Positions 1 through 8,234 of a DNA stretch of 64,000 nucleotides are shown here, in pieces; the first letter of the stretch is position 1, and every line of letters begins with the position of its first letter. Origin of the DNA: Onstottus_B arcticum. Its GTDB lineage: Bacteria > Acidobacteriota > Blastocatellia > UBA7656. Made by a program: the position numbers and the translations under genes. Below the pieces are notes generated by a model. It searched no databases and was not told where the DNA came from. It saw only the letters and a program-made list of their open reading frames with translations. The stretch lies in NCBI GenBank assembly GCA_038040485.1, contig JBBPIE010000008.1:1-64000 (forward strand), given 5' to 3'.

Positions 1-71
<71 letters not shown>

Positions 72-125
72 GCGCTTCAAACCTTTTTGCATCTGCCCAA
101 CGGCTTAGGAGCATCGAAAAACTGG

Positions 126-197
126 TGGGCGGTACTGGGTTCGAACCAGTGACCCCCGGTTTGTAAGACCGATGCTCTACCGCTGAGCTAACCGCCC
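126..197 (-). tRNA. tRNA-Val (TAC)
   Basis: Complete cloverleaf on the minus strand. Acceptor GGGCGGT pairs with ACCGCCC, followed by discriminator A. The D-arm GCTC/GAGC, anticodon loop CTTACAA with anticodon TAC, and T-arm CTGGG-TTCGAAC-CCAGT are all present. CCA is not encoded. It is the upstream gene of a tRNA-Val/tRNA-Asp pair driven by the promoter at 213-242. Confidence 0.95.
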
Positions 198-212
198 GCT
201 TGGCAAGTTGGT

Positions 213-242
213 ACTATAGGGATGGGCGTCAACAACTGTCAA
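213..242 (-). promoter_or_regulatory. sigma70-type promoter of the tRNA pair
   Basis: On the minus strand TTGACA (237-242) and TATAGT (213-218) are separated by 18 bp, just upstream of the tRNA-Val 5' end at 197. This is a near-consensus housekeeping promoter and fits strong, constitutive tRNA transcription. Confidence 0.7.
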
Positions 243-344
243 GCTACAGTGCGTTTAGTGTAACCTGTAGAGGTGGGAAATCGTCTTGGAACGTGCTAGT
301 GAATCGCTGCTGTTAGTACGCAGATTTGAAACGAGGATCAGATT

Positions 345-1919
345 GTGGAGAAGCTAAAGAGACTCATTGTAGTCATCAAAAAGAGAAAGACGCCGTTAGC
401 GTTAATCGGGCTGGTCGTGGTGGGCGGATTGGTAGCGGCGGCGTTCTGGGGCAAGAACGCAAGCGCCAGCGACTACATCACCGCGAAGGTTGAGCGCGGC
501 AACGTCGAAGTCAACGTTTCCGCTACAGGAACGGTCCAGGCGGTCACAACTGTGCAGGTAGGCTCGCAGGTCTCGGGAACCGTGAGCTGGCTCGGAGCGG
601 ACTTCAACTCACAGGTTAAGAAAGGCCAGATCGTCGCGCGACTCGATCCCGCGGTCTTCCAGGCCCAAGTCGACAACTCGCGCGCAAACGTGGTCAACGC
701 AGAAGCCGCAGTCGCATCGGCCGAAACCGACATCAACAACCAAAAAGCGAATGTGCAAGCCGCAAAGGCGAATCAGGAAGTCACTCGCGTTCAGCGCGAC
801 GATGCGATCGCGCTTGTTAGACGTTATGAGGAACTCGCCGCGGTCATATCTGGGCGCGATATTGAAGCCGCAAAAGCTCAGGCCGGCGCCGCTGCAGCGC
901 GATACGAACAAGCGGGCGCTCAGGTAGGTCAAACCCAAGCGGCAAGCGCTTCGGCCAGGGCGAAGCTTGATCAGGCGAAAGCGTCGGTCACTCAAGCGAA
1001 AGCCCAGCTTCAACAGTCGCAACTGAACCTCGACCACTCGATCATCGCGTCACCAATCGACGGCGTAGTAGTTTCGCGGAACGTCGATGTGGGCCAGACT
1101 GTCGCCGCCAGCTTGCAAGCTCCCACCCTTTTCACGATCGCAAACGACCTCACCAAAATGCAGGTGCTGGCTTCCGTGGACGAAGCCGACGTCGGACAGA
1201 TCAAGCAGGGCATTAAGGCGAACTTCGCCGTTGACGCGTATCCCGGCGAAACGTTTTCAGGCGAGATCACTCAAGTGAGACTCAATGCGCAGACGCTGCA
1301 GAACGTCGTCACCTACAGTGCCGTGATCGATGTGGCGAACCCCGACATGAAGCTGCGCCCGGGAATGACGGCCAACATAACGGTTCTGGTCGCGCGAAAG
1401 GAAGGCGTGCTGACTGTGCCTAACGCCGCACTCCGGTTCAAACCCAATCTGTCAGAAGAGGTTGTGAAGCAGAAGATTGACGCTCGGAGAAAACAGCGCG
1501 AAGCCGAGAAGCAGCCAGAAGAGGGCGCGCAAGGACAGCCTGCCGAGAAGCAGCAAGGCCAGGCTCAAGGTGAAAGGCCGCAAGGCCAACGCCGCCGCGA
1601 TGCTCAACAAAGCGGTCAACAAGGCGAAGGTCAAGCCTCCGATGCCGCCAAGCCTGCCGGAGACGCTCCCAGGCGGCAAGGGCAGCAGATTTGGATATTG
1701 ACCGCGGACGGCAAGGATATCGAGCCGCGCTTTGTCAGGACAGGTTTGACCAACGGCCGCGTGACCGAGATCGTTTTCGGCGACGTTCTTCAGGGCGAGA
1801 TCGTCGTCACCGGACAGAACGACGCGAACGGCGCGAACCGCACGCAACCGGCTACTACTCCGCTGGGCCAGCGCCCACCTACAAGCGGACCGGGCGGCGG
1901 CGGCGGACGGCCCAGATAA
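345..1919 (+). CDS. MacA-like periplasmic adaptor (HlyD/RND-type membrane fusion protein)
   Basis: Inner-membrane-anchored adaptor that would link the ABC exporter encoded next to it to an outer-membrane channel. The 524-residue protein has one N-terminal membrane segment (about residues 19-36), a biotinyl-lipoyl half around 65-105, a long Ala/Gln/Lys-rich coiled-coil hairpin (about 105-230), the second lipoyl half with SPIDGVV (236-242), a beta-barrel (about 265-350) and a membrane-proximal domain after 450. Between barrel and membrane-proximal domain sits an unusual Gln/Gly/Arg/Glu-rich insertion (about 369-447) that typical MacA proteins lack. The start is GTG at 345. The ATPase and permease genes follow directly, so a MacAB-type efflux or secretion operon is likely. 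The substrate cannot be inferred. Confidence 0.9.
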   Translation: MEKLKRLIVVIKKRKTPLALIGLVVVGGLVAAAFWGKNASASDYITAKVERGNVEVNVSATGTVQAVTTVQVGSQVSGTVSWLGADFNSQVKKGQIVARLDPAVFQAQVDNSRANVVNAEAAVASAETDINNQKANVQAAKANQEVTRVQRDDAIALVRRYEELAAVISGRDIEAAKAQAGAAAARYEQAGAQVGQTQAASASARAKLDQAKASVTQAKAQLQQSQLNLDHSIIASPIDGVVVSRNVDVGQTVAASLQAPTLFTIANDLTKMQVLASVDEADVGQIKQGIKANFAVDAYPGETFSGEITQVRLNAQTLQNVVTYSAVIDVANPDMKLRPGMTANITVLVARKEGVLTVPNAALRFKPNLSEEVVKQKIDARRKQREAEKQPEEGAQGQPAEKQQGQAQGERPQGQRRRDAQQSGQQGEGQASDAAKPAGDAPRRQGQQIWILTADGKDIEPRFVRTGLTNGRVTEIVFGDVLQGEIVVTGQNDANGANRTQPATTPLGQRPPTSGPGGGGGRPR

Positions 1920-2015
1920 GCATGCGTTCCCGGGAGCGCTGGCATTCCTGGCTGCTGATTGGCGTGCGCGAGAAGAGGCTGGCAGAATGCCTGCGCTCAG
2001 GGGAGAGAGGTTGAG

Positions 2016-2846
2016 TTGGAAGCTAGAGTGAGAAACGAATCGGTCGAGAGTGTGAGCGATCGAGCGCTTGTGACGGACCCGCTGCTCGGGCCCGCGCTGA
2101 TAAAGCTCGATCACATCCACAAGACATACAAGATGGGTGACATGGAGATTCACGCGTTGCGCGGCGTGTCGCTTCACATCGACCGCGGCGAGTTCGTCGC
2201 GATTATGGGAGCTTCCGGCTCAGGCAAGTCTACGACCATGAATATCCTAGGATGTCTCGACAAGCCGACGCGAGGGCACTACTACCTCGACGGCCAGGAT
2301 GTGTCGACGCTTTCCAGGGACGAGCTTGCCGACATACGCAATCGCAAGATCGGATTCGTGTTTCAAGGCTTCAATTTGCTTTCTCGGACGTCGGCGCTCG
2401 AAAACGTCGAGCTTCCAATGCTGTACCTTGGAACCAAGACGGCTGAGCGGCTTGTGCGCGCCAAGGAGGCTCTGGAAATCGTGGGGCTTGGCGACCGAAT
2501 GAACAACATGCCGAACCAGCTTTCAGGAGGGCAGCAACAACGCGTCGCCATCGCGCGCTCGCTGGTGAACAACCCGTCGATCATCCTTGCGGACGAGCCG
2601 ACGGGAAACCTCGACAGCCGAACTGCGGTCGATGTGATGTCCGTCTTTCAAAAGCTGAACGAGGAAAGAGGCATCACCATCGCGCTGGTGACTCACGAAC
2701 CCGACATTGCGCAATACGCGCGCAGAGTTATCGTCTTCAAGGACGGGCGAGTCAAGAGCGACGAGATGATCAAGAATGCCCGCTCGGCTCGGGAAGAGCT
2801 TGAAAGCATGCCGGAGCTCGAGGACGAGGAGGACGACGACGAATGA
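2016..2846 (+). CDS. ABC transporter ATP-binding protein (MacB/LolD type)
   Basis: Cytoplasmic ATPase of the exporter formed with the upstream adaptor and downstream permease. It shows Walker A GASGSGKST (about residues 65-73), the signature LSGGQQQR, Walker B IILADEPTGNLD and an H-loop VTHEPD. It ends in an acidic tail of Glu/Asp. The frame is open from 1959, but TTG at 2016 sits 5 bp after GGGAGAGAGG and is the best start; GTG at 2028 is the alternative. The stop overlaps the permease start by 4 bp (ATGA), so translation is probably coupled. In canonical MacB this domain is fused to the permease; here the two are separate, as in many LolCDE/MacAB-like systems. Confidence 0.92.
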   Translation: MEARVRNESVESVSDRALVTDPLLGPALIKLDHIHKTYKMGDMEIHALRGVSLHIDRGEFVAIMGASGSGKSTTMNILGCLDKPTRGHYYLDGQDVSTLSRDELADIRNRKIGFVFQGFNLLSRTSALENVELPMLYLGTKTAERLVRAKEALEIVGLGDRMNNMPNQLSGGQQQRVAIARSLVNNPSIILADEPTGNLDSRTAVDVMSVFQKLNEERGITIALVTHEPDIAQYARRVIVFKDGRVKSDEMIKNARSAREELESMPELEDEEDDDE

Positions 2847-4066
2847 ACCTCTTTCTGACATTCAAAGTTGCGCTTCGTGCGCTTAGCCGCAACAAGCTTC
2901 GGTCGAGCCTCACCATGCTCGGCATCATCATCGGCGTGGGGGCGGTCATCGCGATGGTAGGGATTGGCCAGGGCGCGTCGTCTTCGATTCAGTCGCAGAT
3001 TGCGAACCTCGGCGACAACATGCTTTTCGTGATGTCAGGCTCGATGAACACGAGTGGTATGCGTGGGGGCGCCGGATCTAACAACACATTGACGCCCGAA
3101 GATGCCGACGCGATAGAACGGGAATGCCCGTCGGTGCGCGCCGTCAGTCCGGGAGTTCGCGCCAACGGCCAGCTCGTGTTCGGCAATCAGAATTGGGTTG
3201 CGTCGAGCGGCATTCAAGGGACGAACGAGAAATTCCCTGACATTCGCAGATGGCCGCTTGCGAGCGGCGAGTTCTTCAGCGAAGGCGACGTGAGAACCTC
3301 TAACCGTGTATGTGTCATTGGCAAAACAGTCGCCGAAAACCTCTTTGCCGGAACCGATCCGATAGCCCAAACACTGCGAATCCGCAATCTTCCATTCCGC
3401 GTGATCGGAGTCTTGAGCGTCAAGGGGCAGAACCAGTACGGGCAGGATCAAGATGATACGGTGATCGTGCCCTACACGACAGCGCAGAAGAAGATGCTCT
3501 CCATCACGCACATCAACCAGGTAATGGTCTCGGCGGTGAGCGCGGCGGCGACGTTTACTGCCGAGAAGCAAATCACCGAGCTGCTGCGCCAGCGACACAG
3601 GCTCAGCGCGAATCAAGAGAGTGATTTCTTTGTACGCAACCTGACCGACGTTGCCGACGCCGCCGACCAATCCAGCAAGATCATGACAAATCTGCTCGCT
3701 TCGATCGCCGGCGTGTCGCTGCTGGTCGGCGGCATCGGAATCATGAACATCATGCTTGTCTCGGTCACCGAGCGCACTCGCGAGATAGGCATTCGGATGG
3801 CAATCGGCGCTCGCAGCGGTGTGATTCGGCGTCAGTTCCTGATCGAGTCGATCACGCTTTCAGTGGTCGGAGGAATCATCGGGGTCGCGTTCGGCGTTGG
3901 AATTTCGATCCTCATATCCAAGACGCTCAATTGGCCGACGCTGATCTCGCCGGTGTCGATCGTCGCATCGGTAGTCTTCTCGGTCTTCGTCGGAGTCGGG
4001 TTCGGGTACTATCCAGCTCGAAAGGCAGCGGCGCTTGATCCCATCGACGCGCTCCGTTACGAGTAA
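2843..4066 (+). CDS. MacB-like ABC transporter permease (FtsX family)
   Basis: Membrane subunit of the exporter, 407 residues. The N-terminal membrane helix begins in ALRALSRNKLRSSLTMLGII. A large periplasmic MacB core domain follows (about 50-270), then three C-terminal helices of the FtsX fold (around 280-310, 335-360 and 370-390). The motif SVTERTREIGIRMAIGAR between the first two C-terminal helices is diagnostic for MacB/FtsX permeases. Start codon ATG overlaps the ATPase stop. A hairpin terminator candidate lies 48 bp after the stop, making adaptor-ATPase-permease a self-contained operon. Confidence 0.92.
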   Translation: MNLFLTFKVALRALSRNKLRSSLTMLGIIIGVGAVIAMVGIGQGASSSIQSQIANLGDNMLFVMSGSMNTSGMRGGAGSNNTLTPEDADAIERECPSVRAVSPGVRANGQLVFGNQNWVASSGIQGTNEKFPDIRRWPLASGEFFSEGDVRTSNRVCVIGKTVAENLFAGTDPIAQTLRIRNLPFRVIGVLSVKGQNQYGQDQDDTVIVPYTTAQKKMLSITHINQVMVSAVSAAATFTAEKQITELLRQRHRLSANQESDFFVRNLTDVADAADQSSKIMTNLLASIAGVSLLVGGIGIMNIMLVSVTERTREIGIRMAIGARSGVIRRQFLIESITLSVVGGIIGVAFGVGISILISKTLNWPTLISPVSIVASVVFSVFVGVGFGYYPARKAAALDPIDALRYE

Positions 4067-4113
4067 AGCAGCGCGCGGCGAGTTGGGCCGCTAAGCACGG
4101 CAAGACACGGAGG

Positions 4114-4140
4114 GCCACGAGAACCGCTCGTGGCTTTTGC
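4114..4140 (+). terminator. hairpin terminator after the MacAB-like operon
   Basis: GCCACGAG (4114-4121) pairs perfectly with CTCGTGGC (4127-4134) across a 5-nt loop and is followed by TTTTGCTGTTT. The position just after the permease stop supports intrinsic termination. The segment before it (ctaagcacggcaagacacgg) resembles dispersed intergenic repeats seen elsewhere in the window. Confidence 0.6.
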
Positions 4141-4258
4141 TGTTTATTCGCGGAGGGATGTTCCACGAATAACGCGAATAATCGCGAATCGTCAGCGGCC
4201 TGTGGAGATTAGAGTTGTTGATACAGCTCAAACGTACGGCGTTTCGTGCGACTAAGGG

Positions 4259-4264
4259 TATAAT
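4259..4264 (+). promoter_or_regulatory. -10 element before the lytic transglycosylase
   Basis: A perfect TATAAT lies 48 bp before the ATG at 4313. No good -35 box is present at 16-18 bp spacing, so only the -10 hexamer is supported. Confidence 0.45.
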
Positions 4265-4312
4265 GAAAGCCGAACCATCGGCCCCCCTGAGCGTTAGTTG
4301 GTTTGTTTAGAC

Positions 4313-5566
4313 ATGTCTCAAATCCGGCACACCATCAATCCTGGAGCGGCAAGCCTTATCGGCTTGGCGCTGTTAGTCGCGTTGATTGCTTCACCTCAAA
4401 GCTTCGCTGCGGCGCAGGACTCATCTCCTCAAGACAACAAGCGCGGTCAGGTGCGGCAGCTCATCAACACTGCTGAGACTCACTACCAGAAAGGTCAGAA
4501 GGCTTACGTCGGCGGCGAGTACGACCAGGCGCGCCGCTACTTTGACGAAGCGGTCGACACCATCCTGATCGACTCAATCGACGTGCGCAGCGACGACGAG
4601 CTGCGAGTCTACTACCGCGAGCTTATCGAGAAAATCAATCGGTATCAGATCGCTGCGCTCGAACAAAAAGACGGCGGCTTCCACGAACAGCGGTATGAGC
4701 CGTCGCCGCTCGACAAACTCGCGTCGCTCTCGGAAGCCGATCTCGAAGAAGTAGCCGCGGCCGACGACGACCTCACTACGCGGTTCAATTTTGACTTCAC
4801 ATCGGCGATGCCGGTTCGCCAGTTCATCAGCTATTTCAGCCAGGGACGCGGGCGCGCGACGATGGCGGCGGGGCTTCAACGGTCGGTCAGGTTTCGCGGA
4901 ATGGCCGAGCGCATATTCAAACAGGAAGGCGTGCCGACCGATCTGATATGGCTGGCTCAAGTCGAGTCCGGGTGGAACCCTTACGCATTTTCATCCGCAG
5001 CCGCGAAAGGCATCTGGCAGTTCATTCCATCGACCGGCTCGCGATTCGGACTCACTCAGAACTACTGGCTGGACGAGCGCTCGAATCCGGAGAAATCGAC
5101 GGTTGCTGCTGCGCGCTACTTGAAGTGGCTCTCGAAACGGTACAGCGGGAACTGGGCGCTGGCGCTTGCGGCTTACAACACGGGGGAAGGGAATGTTGAC
5201 TCGGCTATCGCGCGGTCGGGCTCGCGAGACTTCTGGCGGCTGCACCGGAACATAGCGCAGGAAACTCGCAATTACGTGCCAGCAATCCTGGCAGTCATCA
5301 CGATTGCGAAGAACCCACAGAAGTACGGCTTTCAGATGCCGGCCTCCTATCCTTACCGATACCAGACGCGCGCGGTCACTGCGCAAACCGATCTGCGGCC
5401 TCTGGCTAAGAAGCTGAAGATCTCGTATGGAGCTTTGCTGGATATGAACCCCGAGCTTCAGCGCGGGATGACGCCCCCGGGCAAGCATGTCATTCGCATA
5501 CCGGCCTCGTTAGTCGGCCTAAGTCCAACCGAAACCGAGACCGGCTCGGCGAGCAACAATCAGTAG
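4313..5566 (+). CDS. MltD-like lytic transglycosylase
   Basis: Periplasmic or membrane-associated enzyme that cleaves the MurNAc-GlcNAc bond of peptidoglycan. Residues 11-33 from ATG 4313 form a signal/anchor sequence. A helical TPR-like region follows. The SLT (goose-lysozyme-like) domain lies around 200-310, with catalytic Glu at about 218 in QVESGWNPYAFS and the downstream GIWQFIPSTG and ALAAYNTGEGN motifs. The C-terminus (about 360-410) resembles one LysM-like glycan-binding module. ATG 4313 is preferred over TTG 4298 because it is the standard codon directly before the signal sequence. It is monocistronic, with its own -10 box upstream. Confidence 0.9.
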   Translation: MSQIRHTINPGAASLIGLALLVALIASPQSFAAAQDSSPQDNKRGQVRQLINTAETHYQKGQKAYVGGEYDQARRYFDEAVDTILIDSIDVRSDDELRVYYRELIEKINRYQIAALEQKDGGFHEQRYEPSPLDKLASLSEADLEEVAAADDDLTTRFNFDFTSAMPVRQFISYFSQGRGRATMAAGLQRSVRFRGMAERIFKQEGVPTDLIWLAQVESGWNPYAFSSAAAKGIWQFIPSTGSRFGLTQNYWLDERSNPEKSTVAAARYLKWLSKRYSGNWALALAAYNTGEGNVDSAIARSGSRDFWRLHRNIAQETRNYVPAILAVITIAKNPQKYGFQMPASYPYRYQTRAVTAQTDLRPLAKKLKISYGALLDMNPELQRGMTPPGKHVIRIPASLVGLSPTETETGSASNNQ

Positions 5567-5604
5567 GTAATTAGCCGCAAGGCGCCGCTCTGTTTGAACG
5601 TTCG

Positions 5605-5635
5605 GCCGGTTGTTGTCCTTGGAAAGCCAACCGGC
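5605..5635. repeat. hairpin after the lytic transglycosylase
   Basis: GCCGGTTG (5605-5612) and CAACCGGC (5628-5635) form an 8-bp perfect stem with a 15-nt loop. There is no U-tract, so it may be a weak terminator or a transcript-stabilising hairpin. Confidence 0.4.
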
Positions 5636-5657
5636 GTAAGTTTGCCAAACAATACTA

Positions 5658-5686
5658 TTGTCCGCGACAAACCGCTTTGCTATCAT
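5658..5686 (+). promoter_or_regulatory. promoter candidate for the rhomboid gene
   Basis: TTGTCC (5658-5663) and TATCAT (5681-5686) have an exact 17-bp spacer and lie 89 bp before the ATG at 5775. The same TTGTCC-17-TAT arrangement precedes the TonB receptor gene. Confidence 0.5.
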
Positions 5687-5774
5687 CGGCCCACACTAGA
5701 GGGGCTCAAGAGCATCTCCCTTTAGCCTGCCCCTCTCTCGTCACAACACAAGTCACCCAGAGTGAGGCCCAGGT

Positions 5775-7466
5775 ATGCTATCCCTAATTCTCCTTATTGT
5801 AGCCGTCATCTTTCTCGGAATCGTGGGATCCTTTGTTCCGATAGGCAACGAGAACTCGACTGTGCGGCGGCTGCCCTGGGTCACCTTTTCGATTATGGCC
5901 GTGAACGTGATTATCTTTTATGTGACTCTACCTATGATCGGGACTCAGATGGAGGAGATTGGAAGTCACGCAAAAAAACTCGAAACCTTTTTGACCGGGC
6001 ATCAGGACCTGCTGGCCGACGAAGGCGTAAGAGCTAAGCTGATCGACGCGGGGATGATGAGCAAACCCGAAGCTGAGCTCATTGAGGAACAATTCAAGTC
6101 TCATCCGGGGACTGCGAGCGAATACGCGTCGTGGCTCAGAAGCGGCGAGGCTCAGAAGCTTCGCGACGAGTTTGACGAAAAGCTGTTGGCTTTTACGGAC
6201 GCACGTAAGGAGAGTCTTTGGTACAAGTATGGCCTGGCTCCAAGCGGCGAATGGAAATCCTATCAGCTCATTACCTCCGCCTTCCTGCATGCAGGGAATA
6301 TGCACTTGTGGTTCAACCTTCTGTTTTTCTTTGCCGTCGCGTTCAGCCTGGAGGACCTGTGGGGCCGAGGCGTGTTCATAGGCTTCTACTTGCTGGGCGC
6401 AATTGTTGCGAGCCTTCCCAGCGTGGCGTTTCCGGTCGCCGTGCCCTCGATTGGCGCTTCGGGCGCGATCTCGGCAACGATGGGGGCTTTTCTGGTGAGG
6501 CTTCCCACGACAAAGATCAAATTGTTCTGTGTTCCAGTACTGGCGCCGGTCTGGTGGCTTAGACTGCTCATTGGCCGCAAGAACTTGATCGTGATTGTGC
6601 CGGGCTACCTTTTCCTCGCATCGTATTTCATAGCTCAAGTTCTTTCCTGGTACTTCGACAAGAAGGCGGGATCAGTTTCGAACGTCGGCTACGCGGTTCA
6701 CATTGCCGGATTCGTGTTCGGCGCGGCCTTCGCGTTTATGATGAAAGCGACAAAGACCGAGGAGACTTACATCAATCCGAAGATCGAGGGGAAGATTTCG
6801 TTCTCGGCGGCGCCCGCCGTGAATCAGTCGATCGACCTGCTGGATCGCGGCGAAGTCGCAATGGCCGAGCGCAAGCTTCGCGCGTACGTCGCGACACAAC
6901 CGAACGACATCAACGGCTTGCTCGCGTTGATTCAGGTCTATCAGAAGGTCAACAACTTCGAACAGCTAAACGCAATCTACGCGCGTCTGATTCGGCTGCA
7001 CCTCTCAAAGAACGACAACGAAGCGGCGCTCTACGCTTACGACAATTTGCTGTCGGCGCTGCCGGATAACAACCTTGCCGTCCGAATCCCTGTGCGAGAC
7101 TGGCTGTCGGTCTGCGAGTACTTGCGCGAAGCGGGAATGAACCGCGAGGCTAGCGTCGAGTACGAGCGCCTTGTTGACACTTACCCCGACGATCCGCTTG
7201 TATCGCGGGCCTCGCTTCAGGGAGGCGAAGCCGCGCTTCAGGCAAGCGACACAAAGCGAGCTCTGAAGCTGTTCGAAATTGCCGAAAAGTTGAATCCTTC
7301 GGGCCCGATGGCTTCTCGCGCCGTGGCCGGAGCGGAGAAGAGCAGGAGGATACTGGCTGCAAGTCCAAGTTGGACGAAGAGAGCAGGATCAAAACCGCCT
7401 GTGGTCTTCGCTAGCGACGAGATCCCGGCTCAGAAGAATGTCGAAACAGAAGAGGTCCCGGTTTAA
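5775..7466 (+). CDS. rhomboid intramembrane serine protease fused to TPR-like repeats
   Basis: A membrane protease cleaving substrates within or near transmembrane helices. Of 563 residues, the first about 325 form the rhomboid core: an N-terminal helix, a soluble insertion (about 55-160), HAGNMHLWFN (172-181) in the second helix, the catalytic GASG with Ser about 229, and catalytic His about 309 in AVHIAGFVFG. The remaining about 230 residues are cytoplasmic and helical, with TPR-like repeats (about 340-530) that could present substrates or partners. Start ATG at 5775. The long insertion between helices 1 and 2 is larger than in GlpG. The family call is firm; the substrate is unknown. Confidence 0.88.
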   Translation: MLSLILLIVAVIFLGIVGSFVPIGNENSTVRRLPWVTFSIMAVNVIIFYVTLPMIGTQMEEIGSHAKKLETFLTGHQDLLADEGVRAKLIDAGMMSKPEAELIEEQFKSHPGTASEYASWLRSGEAQKLRDEFDEKLLAFTDARKESLWYKYGLAPSGEWKSYQLITSAFLHAGNMHLWFNLLFFFAVAFSLEDLWGRGVFIGFYLLGAIVASLPSVAFPVAVPSIGASGAISATMGAFLVRLPTTKIKLFCVPVLAPVWWLRLLIGRKNLIVIVPGYLFLASYFIAQVLSWYFDKKAGSVSNVGYAVHIAGFVFGAAFAFMMKATKTEETYINPKIEGKISFSAAPAVNQSIDLLDRGEVAMAERKLRAYVATQPNDINGLLALIQVYQKVNNFEQLNAIYARLIRLHLSKNDNEAALYAYDNLLSALPDNNLAVRIPVRDWLSVCEYLREAGMNREASVEYERLVDTYPDDPLVSRASLQGGEAALQASDTKRALKLFEIAEKLNPSGPMASRAVAGAEKSRRILAASPSWTKRAGSKPPVVFASDEIPAQKNVETEEVPV

Positions 7467-7470
7467 GAGG

Positions 7471-8205
7471 CTATTTCCTCCGTCGCCGCGCGCCGGCGAT
7501 GTCTGCGTCGATATGATTTTGCCGGCCGGTCAGCCGATGGCGCACCTTCTTGTGTCTGGTTTTCTCTCCCCAGATGGTCTTGGTCTTGCCGTTCCAGAAA
7601 GTGTCGATGTAGCCTCCGGGCGCAAGCTGGAAAGGGGAGTCCAACACGCCTACATAATCCATCTGCATCGCACCGTCTTTGTGTTCGGGTTCGAACCACT
7701 CGGGCAAAACAAAATTGGAGACAACCACGCCGTCGATCTTGTAGGTGTGTGCTTCGACCGGGTCACAGACCTCGTAAGGAATAAAGGCTTTTTTGCGACG
7801 GCCCGCCTTGTCTCGATAATAACCCAGCGAGTAAAGGTCGACCCCCGGATCGGAGATCATCTCGAGTAACTCATGCGACAACGTTGACGAGTACTCGCCT
7901 CGGTCGGAGATGTCATCCTTTGCAAAGATAACCGTCACGGGCAGCCCATCGACGAAGTGATAGCCCAGAAAGCCGGCGTCCTCGTCCGCGGCCCGATCTT
8001 TGATCATGATTTTCATGGCCAGCAGCGGCTGCTCGTTGAAAAGAAGTTCCGCTGGAAATCCCCAGGCCGGGGCGAAATGCTCATCGACCTGCTTCTGCAG
8101 CGCTTTGACCACCCGCTCGGCATCCCGGTTTTTTACTGTGTCCGATGCATTGGTGATGGCCACCAGCGGCTTTGTGCGGTCAAAGCCCATTCGCTTCATG
8201 AACAT
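7471..8205 (-). CDS. conserved protein with an HE-containing metalloprotease-like motif
   Basis: Function not recognised. The 244-residue soluble protein contains SHELLEMISDP (about residues 115-125) followed by EVCDPVEAHTY. This pattern, a His-Glu pair on a helix and a later acidic cluster, recurs in uncharacterised bacterial proteins and is reminiscent of zinc metalloproteases, but the second zinc His of HExxH is not there. The C-terminus is very basic. Start ATG 8205 is well supported by AGGAGGTGA 7 bp upstream. It lies 29 bp behind the TonB-dependent receptor on the same strand and may be co-transcribed with it. No signal peptide is visible. Confidence 0.72.
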   Translation of the reverse strand: MFMKRMGFDRTKPLVAITNASDTVKNRDAERVVKALQKQVDEHFAPAWGFPAELLFNEQPLLAMKIMIKDRAADEDAGFLGYHFVDGLPVTVIFAKDDISDRGEYSSTLSHELLEMISDPGVDLYSLGYYRDKAGRRKKAFIPYEVCDPVEAHTYKIDGVVVSNFVLPEWFEPEHKDGAMQMDYVGVLDSPFQLAPGGYIDTFWNGKTKTIWGEKTRHKKVRHRLTGRQNHIDADIAGARRRRK

Positions 8206-8234
8206 TTGTCACCTCCTGACAGGACTGCTTCGAA

